A stretch of 48,094 nucleotides of DNA from Lysobacteraceae bacterium (GTDB taxonomy: Bacteria; Pseudomonadota; Gammaproteobacteria; Xanthomonadales; Ahniellaceae). Under the pieces are notes generated by a model that was given only the letters and a program-made list of their open reading frames with translations, made no database searches and was not told the DNA's origin. This document shows, one piece after another, positions 42,911 to 48,094 of the stretch. The stretch covers positions 1-48,094 of the forward strand of contig JAJTHZ010000018.1 in the NCBI GenBank assembly GCA_021299185.1. The letters run 5' to 3'. Position 1 is the stretch's first letter; each line of letters begins with the position of its first letter. The position numbers and the translations under genes are program-made.

Positions 42911-42992
42911 GGGTTGGAGCCGGCCAGCGCCCCAACGCGATCCGATACGGACGTGTCGCGCATCTGGCGCCGCGAGTACCATCGGCGGTGCG

Positions 42993-43325
42993 ATGGATCC
43001 TTCACCGCCCCTCGAGGACCTGCTGGCCGTGTGCGTCGCGCATGCCGACTACGCGGCTGCGCGCGGGCGGGCGGTGCGGGTGTGGTTGCCCGGCAGCCCA
43101 GGGTCGGTGGCGGCCGGCGTGCTGCGCGAGGTCAGCGCGCGCCACTGCGCCGGGGGGTTCGAGTCGTTCGCACTCGAATTCGCCGTGCGCGATGCCGCGG
43201 CGGCGCAGGGGCTGTATGCGGTCGATATCGAAGGCCTGCCGTCGCACGCCCTGCTGCTGGTGCCATTCGGGCGGGCCGACGGTACCAGTGCGTACCACGC
43301 GAGCTTCAACCGTCGCCTCGAATGA
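42993..43325 (+). CDS. Small protein paralogous to the facing gene (DUF6916-like)
   Basis: A 110-residue protein without signal peptide. Its core SFALEFAVRDAAAAQGLYAVDIEGLPSHALLLVPFG has the same plan as FALEFALLGPARPAQATFEIVHPALPRFAALAVP in the gene on the opposite strand 14 bases away. I recall such domains (catalogued, I believe, as DUF6916) beside tail-collar genes, which matches the context. Residues conserved between the two copies suggest a small beta-sandwich. Function unknown; an accessory role in assembling or docking the tail-collar proteins is a guess. Confidence 0.72.
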   Translation: MDPSPPLEDLLAVCVAHADYAAARGRAVRVWLPGSPGSVAAGVLREVSARHCAGGFESFALEFAVRDAAAAQGLYAVDIEGLPSHALLLVPFGRADGTSAYHASFNRRLE

Positions 43326-43339
43326 CGCGCCGCGTCGCG

Positions 43340-43723
43340 TCAGCGTGGGCTGTTGAACACGACAACCAGCCGGTCGCCGGCGTGTGCCGTCGGCACCGCC
43401 AGCGCGGCGAAGCGTGGCAGCGCGGGATGCACGATTTCGAACGTGGCCTGCGCCGGCCGGGCGGGGCCAAGCAGCGCGAATTCCAGTGCGAAGCAATGCT
43501 CGGCATCGCCTGCGCGCGGCAGGTCGCGGATCGCCACCAGTTCGGCCACGTGCGCGGCACCTGCGTCGCGCAGCACGAAGGGCTCGCCGAGCAGTGGCGC
43601 GAATCGCGACCGCGCGCCGACTTCGGCGCTGGCGCGCAGCGCGGCGTCGGCGTCTTCGACGAGCGCGCCGGCCACCGATGCGGACAGCGCGGACACGATC
43701 AGGCTGCGGCGGGAGCAGTGCAT
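43340..43723 (-). CDS. Exported DUF6916-like protein with twin-arginine-type leader
   Basis: A 127-residue protein whose N-terminus CSRRSLIVSALSASVAGALVEDADA looks like a Tat or Sec signal (twin Arg then a hydrophobic stretch). The rest parallels the small protein at 42993: LGEPFVLRDAG, FALEFALLGPARPAQATFEIVHP, and a final RLVVVFNSPR. It is divergent from the first tail-collar gene, separated by 81 bases that contain a promoter. Two paralogues, one cytoplasmic and one apparently exported, face each other. Confidence 0.72.
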   Translation of the reverse strand: MHCSRRSLIVSALSASVAGALVEDADAALRASAEVGARSRFAPLLGEPFVLRDAGAAHVAELVAIRDLPRAGDAEHCFALEFALLGPARPAQATFEIVHPALPRFAALAVPTAHAGDRLVVVFNSPR

Positions 43724-43753
43724 GCGGGCCTCCAGTGGTGCGCAGGATGCGCC

Positions 43754-43784
43754 TTGCGACGGCCGCGGGCAAGCGCGCTATAGT
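43754..43784 (+). promoter_or_regulatory. Probable promoter of the tail-collar gene cluster
   Basis: TATAGT at 43779-43784 is a good -10. TTGCGA at 43754-43759 could be the -35, though the 19-base spacing is longer than ideal. GGAGG at 43796-43800 then serves the ATG at 43805, giving a very short leader. Confidence 0.45.
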
Positions 43785-43804
43785 CGACGCCGGACGGAGG
43801 CCCC

Positions 43805-44320
43805 ATGAGCCAGCAGTTCCTCGGCGAAATCCGGCTGTTCGCGTTCGACTTCCCCCCGCGCGGATGGGCGCTGTGCAACGGACAGTTGCTGTCGATCGCC
43901 CAGAATTCCGCCCTGTTCGCGCTGCTCGGCACCACCTACGGCGGCAACGGACAGACCACCTTCGCCCTGCCCAACCTGCAGGGGCGGGTTCCGGTCCACG
44001 TCGGCCAGGGGCCCGGTCTGACGCCGCGCTCGCAGGGCGAGGTGTTGGGCGCCGAGTCCGTCACCCTGTTCGCCTCGCAGATGCCACAGCACGCGCACGC
44101 GCTCGCCGCCAGCGACGCGCTCGCCGACCGCACCGACCCCTCGGGCGCCGTGCCGGCCCGCGCCGGCTCGCCGCTGTGGCGCAGCGGGGCGGTGACGCCG
44201 CTCGCCACCGGTGCGAATTCGCTGCCCGCCGGTGGCGCGCAGCCGCACGCCAACATGATGCCCTTCCTCGTCGTGCAGTTCGCGATCGCGCTGCAGGGCG
44301 TGTTTCCATCCCGGAACTGA
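43805..44320 (+). CDS. Phage tail collar domain protein, copy 1 (MdpB-like)
   Basis: A 171-residue protein of the tail-collar/microcystin-dependent-protein group. The signature is EIRLFAFDFPPRGWALCNGQLLSIAQNSALFALLGTTYGGNGQTTFALPNLQGRVPVH (residues about 8-65), then MPQHAHALAAS and a C-terminal AQPHANMMPFLVVQFAIALQGVFP. Such domains occur in tail-fibre tips and in stand-alone bacterial proteins. The rest of a phage tail module is missing, so this is a stand-alone cluster. A strong GGAGG ribosome binding site precedes the ATG. Confidence 0.92.
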   Translation: MSQQFLGEIRLFAFDFPPRGWALCNGQLLSIAQNSALFALLGTTYGGNGQTTFALPNLQGRVPVHVGQGPGLTPRSQGEVLGAESVTLFASQMPQHAHALAASDALADRTDPSGAVPARAGSPLWRSGAVTPLATGANSLPAGGAQPHANMMPFLVVQFAIALQGVFPSRN

Positions 44321-44324
44321 ACGC

Positions 44325-44834
44325 GTGAGCGAGCCCTACATCGGCGAGATTCGGATGTTCGGCGGCAACTTCGCGCCGCTGGGATGGGCCTTCTGCGATG
44401 GTTCGCTCCTCGCGATCAGCGAGAACAGCGCTTTGTTTTCGCTGCTGGGCACCACCTACGGCGGCAACGGCCAGACCACCTTCGCGCTGCCCGACCTGCG
44501 GGGCCGGATCCCGATCCACTTCGGACAGGGCGCGGGGCTGTCGCCGCGCGTCCTCGGTCAGTCGGGTGGGGCCGTCGACGTGACCCTGAGCAGCGCGCAA
44601 CTGCCCGTGCACACCCATCCGTTGCTGGCCGCGACGGGCGGCGTGCGCAGCGTGGCGCCGGCCGGCGCCTTCCCCGCCGCCGGCGAAGCCGACCTGTACA
44701 CCGGTGCTGCGGCCAACGCGCAGCAGCCGGGCCTGCTCGGCGCTGGCGGCGCGCAGCCGCACCCGAACCAGCAGCCCTACCTTTGCGTGAGCTTCATCAT
44801 CGCGCTGTTCGGCATCTTCCCGCCGAGGAACTGA
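44325..44834 (+). CDS. Phage tail collar domain protein, copy 2
   Basis: A 169-residue paralogue of the preceding protein. It has the same core (FAPLGWAFCDGSLLAISENSALFSLLGTTYGGNGQTTFALPDLRGRIPIHFGQG), PVHTHPL, and the ending QQPYLCVSFIIALFGIFPPRN. The most variable part is the central region at about 85-140, as expected for the exposed segment. The GTG start at 44325 follows the previous stop by 4 bases, so the copies are co-translated. Confidence 0.92.
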   Translation: MSEPYIGEIRMFGGNFAPLGWAFCDGSLLAISENSALFSLLGTTYGGNGQTTFALPDLRGRIPIHFGQGAGLSPRVLGQSGGAVDVTLSSAQLPVHTHPLLAATGGVRSVAPAGAFPAAGEADLYTGAAANAQQPGLLGAGGAQPHPNQQPYLCVSFIIALFGIFPPRN

Positions 44835-44838
44835 GCCG

Positions 44839-45348
44839 ATGTCCGAGCCCTTCATCGCCGAGATCCGCATCGTCGGCTTCAACTTCGCGCCGGTCGGCTG
44901 GGCCCTGTGCGACGGGCAGTTGCTGCCGATCTCGCAGAACACCGCACTGTTCTCGCTGCTGGGCACGACCTTCGGCGGCAATGGCCAGACCACGTTCGCC
45001 CTGCCGGACCTGCGCGGACGCGCGCCGATGTTCGATGGGCAGGGTCCGGGCCTGCCGCCGCGCGTACTGGGCGAGCGCGGCGGCACCGAGTCGGTCACGC
45101 TGACGGTCGCCGAGATGCCGCCGCATTCGCATCCGGTGGCGGTCTCCACCGCGGTGGCGGATCGCGCCAATCCGGTTGGGACCCGCTTCGGGTCCACGGT
45201 GGATCCGGTGTATACCGCGGCCAACCCGGGCCTTGCGGCCGCCGCGCAGGGTACGGCCGGCGGGTCGCAGCCGCACGAGAACATGCAGCCCAGCCTGGTG
45301 CTGAACTTCATCATCGCCCTGCAGGGCATCTTCCCGCCGCGCCCATGA
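44839..45348 (+). CDS. Phage tail collar domain protein, copy 3
   Basis: A third 169-residue paralogue: FAPVGWALCDGQLLPISQNTALFSLLGTTFGGNGQTTFALPDLRGRAPMFDGQG, MPPHSHPVAVSTA and the ending MQPSLVLNFIIALQGIFPPRP. The ATG at 44839 follows copy 2 by 4 bases, and its stop overlaps the acetyltransferase start (ATGA). The three copies share the N-terminal 65 residues and the C-terminal 25, and differ in between. This suggests three subunits of one complex rather than a recent duplication. Confidence 0.92.
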   Translation: MSEPFIAEIRIVGFNFAPVGWALCDGQLLPISQNTALFSLLGTTFGGNGQTTFALPDLRGRAPMFDGQGPGLPPRVLGERGGTESVTLTVAEMPPHSHPVAVSTAVADRANPVGTRFGSTVDPVYTAANPGLAAAAQGTAGGSQPHENMQPSLVLNFIIALQGIFPPRP

Positions 45349-45845
45349 TCGCCGCCGCCCCTGCGATCCGCCTGCGCCCGGAGACCGACGACGATCGCGC
45401 GCTTTCGCGCTCGATCTACGCGTCCGCCCGAGCCGACGAACTCGCGCGGGTGCCGTGGTCGGTGGCGCAGCGCGAGGCCTTCCTCGACATGCAGTTCGAG
45501 GCGCAGCGCCGACACTATCGCGACCACTATCCGCAGGCCGAGTGGTCGATCGTGGTGGTCGACGGCGCCGACGCCGGACGGCTCTACCTCGACGACAGCT
45601 GCGACGCGCTGCTGCTGGTCGACGTGGCGCTGCTGGCGCCGTTCCGCCGGCGCGGGATCGGTCGCGCCTTGCTGGCCGCTGTGCTGGCACGTGCGGACGC
45701 CGGTCGCCGCGCGGTCCGGCTGCACGTCGAGAAGGACAATCCCGCGCTGGCCTGGTACCAGCGGCTCGGGTTCGTCGTCGACGGCGACGCCGGCGCGTAC
45801 TGGCGCATGCAGCGCCCGGCGACGGCCAACGAGGCAGCGGCATGA
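45345..45845 (+). CDS. GNAT family N-acetyltransferase
   Basis: A 166-residue acetyl-CoA-dependent acetyltransferase. The acetyl-CoA loop is ALLAPFRRRGIGRALLAAV (RRRGIG), followed by RLHVEKDNPALAWYQRLGFVV, the usual GNAT motif B. It is translationally coupled to tail-collar copy 3 (ATGA) and to the next exported protein (ATGA), so it belongs to the cluster. Its target, perhaps one of the collar proteins, is unknown. Confidence 0.93.
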   Translation: MIAAAPAIRLRPETDDDRALSRSIYASARADELARVPWSVAQREAFLDMQFEAQRRHYRDHYPQAEWSIVVVDGADAGRLYLDDSCDALLLVDVALLAPFRRRGIGRALLAAVLARADAGRRAVRLHVEKDNPALAWYQRLGFVVDGDAGAYWRMQRPATANEAAA

Positions 45846-46984
45846 AGACTTGCGGGATCGCGATCCTTTTCCTGTGCGGTATCGGCAGCGCATACGCGCA
45901 GGCAACGACGCGGGTCGTGACCACGATCGCCGACGCCGGCACCGGCAGCCTGCGCGCGGCGGTCGCCGGGGCGCCGGACGGCACGCAGATCACCTTCGAT
46001 CCGGCGCTCAACGGCCAGGTGATCACCCTCACCAGCACGCCGATCGTGATCGCCACGGCGCTCACGATCACCGGCAACGGGGCCAGCAACACGCGCATCT
46101 CGGGCGCCAATGCCCGCCGGCTGTTCGAGGTGTCCAGCAGCGCCGCCGGCGGCACGGCGATCCGCAACCTCACCCTGGCGTCGGGCAACGCCGGCAATGC
46201 AGGCAGTGGCGGCGCGATCCTCAACACCGGGGTGCTGCGCCTCGAGGGCGTGCGCCTGACCGGCAATGGCGCCGGCATCTCCGGTGGCGCGGTGCTCAAC
46301 CAGCGCAGCGGCGCCGGCGGCAGCCTGGTGGTGCGCGGCAGCGTGTTCGACGCCAACACGATCGACGCCGCGGATTGCGGCAGCGGCGCGGCGATCCGCA
46401 GCGAGGGCGCGGGCGCGAGCGTGGTGATCGTCAACACCACCCTGGCCGGAAACACGGCGGGACCTGCGTGCAGCGGCGGCGCGATCGGCATCGGAAACGG
46501 CTCGCTGGAAGTGGTCTCGAGCACGCTCGGCCCGAACACCGGCGGGCGCAGTGGCGGCAATCTCTACAAGGGCGCGCGCGCCGCCACCATCGTGATGCGC
46601 AACACGGTGCTGGTCGAAGGTTCGGCGGTGCTCAACCCCGACCTGCACGGCGCGGCCATCGGCTTCGCCTCGCTGGGGTCGAACCTCGTCGGCGACCGCG
46701 GCGACGCCGCGGGGTTCGTCGCCAGCGACCTGGTGGCCGGCACGCCGCCGATGCTCGGTGCCCTGCAGCCGTCCGGCGCCGTGCAGTTGCCGGCGCGCGT
46801 GCCCATGGCCGGCAGCGCGCTGCTGGACCGCATCGGCGCGGCGGCCTGCGTGGATGTGGGTGGGGGGGCGTTGGGCGTCGACCAGCGTGGCGTCGTTCGC
46901 CCGCAAGGCCCGGCCTGCGACATCGGCGCGGTCGAGCGGACCTTCGGCCTCGACGAACTGCTGTTCGCCGACGGCTTCGAATAG
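45842..46984 (+). CDS. Exported right-handed beta-helix-like (choice-of-anchor Q type) protein ending in DGFE
   Basis: A 380-residue exported protein. The signal peptide is MKTCGIAILFLCGIGSAYAQ. The body begins VTTIADAGTGSLRAAVAGAPDGTQITFD, a standard opening of this surface-protein class, and continues with Gly/Asn/Ser-rich repeated strands (GGAILNTGVLRLEGVRLTGN, GSVFDANTI, NTTLAGNTAG) typical of parallel beta-helices. It closes with GVDQRGVVRPQGPACDIGAVE and the C-terminal FADGFE. That ending recurs in Xanthomonadales exported proteins as I recall and may be a sorting tail. It is the last gene of the tail-collar operon (ATGA with the GNAT gene). Confidence 0.85.
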   Translation: MKTCGIAILFLCGIGSAYAQATTRVVTTIADAGTGSLRAAVAGAPDGTQITFDPALNGQVITLTSTPIVIATALTITGNGASNTRISGANARRLFEVSSSAAGGTAIRNLTLASGNAGNAGSGGAILNTGVLRLEGVRLTGNGAGISGGAVLNQRSGAGGSLVVRGSVFDANTIDAADCGSGAAIRSEGAGASVVIVNTTLAGNTAGPACSGGAIGIGNGSLEVVSSTLGPNTGGRSGGNLYKGARAATIVMRNTVLVEGSAVLNPDLHGAAIGFASLGSNLVGDRGDAAGFVASDLVAGTPPMLGALQPSGAVQLPARVPMAGSALLDRIGAAACVDVGGGALGVDQRGVVRPQGPACDIGAVERTFGLDELLFADGFE

Positions 46985-47007
46985 GCACGCCGCGACCTCG
47001 GTTGCGG

Positions 47008-47036
47008 TTGGTCGCGCCATGGGCGCGGTGTAGCAT
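47008..47036 (+). promoter_or_regulatory. Sigma-70-type promoter for the phaE-like gene
   Basis: TTGGTC at 47008-47013 and TAGCAT at 47031-47036 are 17 bases apart, 28 bases before the ATG at 47064, with GAGGGA as a ribosome binding site at 47049-47054. Confidence 0.5.
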
Positions 47037-47063
47037 CCCGGCGATCCCGAGGGAGCCGCTGCG

Positions 47064-48094
47064 ATGCCGAAACCCAATCCCCCCGAGTCCTGGCTCGCCG
47101 GCTGGCAGGCGCTGCAGGAGCAGTTCGCGCGCGCCTGGAAGGACGCCGCGGGCGCGCCCGGCGCGACGCCGCCGATGCAGGAAGGTTTCGAGCAGTGGGC
47201 GCGCATGGCCGGTGGCGGCGCGTCCGGCAACGAGGCCGTCGACCGCATGGTCGCCGGTGCGCGCCAGATGGTGCAGATGATGCAGGCGGGCCTCTCGGCC
47301 GCGTCCGGCAAGGCCGCGCCCTCCGGCGTCGACTGGGCTTCGGCGATCTCGTCGGCCCTCGGTGGGCTCGGCCCGCAGGACAATCCGATGCGCGATGCGC
47401 TGCGCGAGGCCATGGGGCAGGGCGCGCGCGGCTTCGAGCAGCTGTTCGGCGACTTCGCCGCGGCGGCCGCCCCGCTGCGACAGGACTTCCAGGCGCTGAT
47501 GCACCTGCCGGCGTTCGGCTACGCGCGCGAGTCGCAGGAGCGCCAGCAGCGCTTCGCGCTGGCGCTCGACGACTACCGCGCGCGGATGGACGAGTACAAC
47601 CGCCTGATGGTCGACGCCAGCCGGCGCGCGCTGGAGAAGGTCGAGGCGAAGCTGTCCGCGCACAGCGAGCCGGGCCGCCAGCTGAAGTCGTTCCGCGCCC
47701 TGTACGACCTGTGGATCGACGCCGCCGAGGAAGGCTACGCCGAAGTCGCGCTGTCGCCGGAATTCCGTGCTGCCTACGGCGCGCTGGTGAACGCGCAGAT
47801 GGCGGTGCGGCGCCACGTGCAGCAGGAGGTCGAGCGCGGCAGCGCGGCGCTCGGCATGCCAGGGCGCGCCGAAGTCGATGCTTTGCATCGCAAGGTGGCG
47901 GACCTCCAGCGTCGGCTGGCGGAACTCGAACACGGTGCGCATCGGGCCACCCCGACGACGACACCCGACGCACCGCCACCGCCGGCGCCGCCCAAGGCGG
48001 CGAAACCGCGTCGCGCCGCTGCGAAGCCACCGCGCGCGCCGGCGCCCAGGAACGAGGCGCCCGCGAAGGTCGCCCCGGCCGCCGCCTCGCGCGC
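47064..48094 (+). CDS. phaE: Class III poly(3-hydroxyalkanoate) synthase subunit PhaE-like (partial, 3' end beyond window)
   Basis: The frame is open from the ATG at 47064 to the window edge, about 343 codons. PhaE is the partner subunit of the PhaC catalytic subunit in class III PHA synthases. Visible features are an N-terminal amphipathic region (PESWLAGWQALQEQFARAWKDA), long helices with the PhaE-like core ALDDYRARMDEYNRLMVDASRRALEKVEAKL and SFRALYDLWIDAAEEGYAEVALSPEFRAAYGALVNAQMAVRRHVQ. A coiled coil (VDALHRKVADLQRRLAELE) and a Pro/Ala/Lys-rich tail follow. The tail suggests granule or DNA association. phaC is expected just downstream, outside the window. Confidence 0.88.
   Translation, partial: MPKPNPPESWLAGWQALQEQFARAWKDAAGAPGATPPMQEGFEQWARMAGGGASGNEAVDRMVAGARQMVQMMQAGLSAASGKAAPSGVDWASAISSALGGLGPQDNPMRDALREAMGQGARGFEQLFGDFAAAAAPLRQDFQALMHLPAFGYARESQERQQRFALALDDYRARMDEYNRLMVDASRRALEKVEAKLSAHSEPGRQLKSFRALYDLWIDAAEEGYAEVALSPEFRAAYGALVNAQMAVRRHVQQEVERGSAALGMPGRAEVDALHRKVADLQRRLAELEHGAHRATPTTTPDAPPPPAPPKAAKPRRAAAKPPRAPAPRNEAPAKVAPAAASR

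Noticed and set aside
43805-45348. Prophage tail module
   Set aside because: Only collar-domain proteins are present; no terminase, capsid, tape-measure, baseplate, lysis or integrase genes are nearby.

Overview
The window reads as chromosomal DNA of a high-GC gammaproteobacterium of the Xanthomonadales/Lysobacterales. Supporting signs are the rpoE-rseA-rseB(mucB)-rseC-degP(mucD)-lepA-lepB-DUF4845-rnc-era-recO gene order, a DksA with a long Lys/Ala/Pro tail, GTAG-headed palindromic repeats of the kind known from Stenotrophomonas/Xanthomonas relatives, and exported proteins ending in DGFE. I cannot name the genus. About 38 protein genes are supported; no rRNA, tRNA or CRISPR was seen.

Layout. 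1-6,181: the end of a squalene/phytoene-synthase-like gene, folE2, a yidD/M23-peptidase pair on the minus strand, dksA with a clear promoter and terminator, a REP-rich spacer, and a FadB-like beta-oxidation gene on the minus strand. 6,281-9,420: a small Ycf46-N-like protein coupled to a REC-PAS-GAF-GGDEF-EAL protein. 9,419-19,103: the sigma-E envelope-stress operon, started by a near-consensus sigma-E promoter at the stop codon of the GGDEF-EAL gene, then translation, secretion, RNA-processing and repair genes (lepA, lepB, DUF4845, rnc, era, recO). 19,093-24,405: an orphan REC-HPt regulator, rlmD, a block of inverted heptamer arrays, then a tightly coupled CYTH-nagZ-hpt-mtnP operon for peptidoglycan-sugar and purine salvage.

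24,406-37,521 looks like an accessory segment. It holds a three-gene restriction-modification cassette in the unusual order res-fic-mod, with a low-GC, probably exchanged target-recognition region inside mod and an operator-like inverted repeat ahead of fic. A LysR regulator, a DUF3313-like lipoprotein, a membrane protein/MDR oxidoreductase operon and a lipoprotein hydrolase follow.

37,791-42,662 is a DNA-damage locus: a LexA-family repressor with a 167-residue N-terminal extension is divergent from a helicase/exonuclease pair matching Bacillus MrfA/MrfB (YprA/YprB). After a tandem REP array, 42,993-46,984 carries two facing paralogous small proteins, three tandem phage-tail-collar (microcystin-dependent-protein-like) genes, a GNAT acetyltransferase and an exported beta-helix-like protein. 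The window ends inside a phaE-like PHA synthase subunit gene.

The strongest candidates for something new are the res-fic-mod cassette with its fic-proximal inverted repeat, the extended LexA facing mrfAB, and the heptamer inverted-array element at 21,226-21,505.
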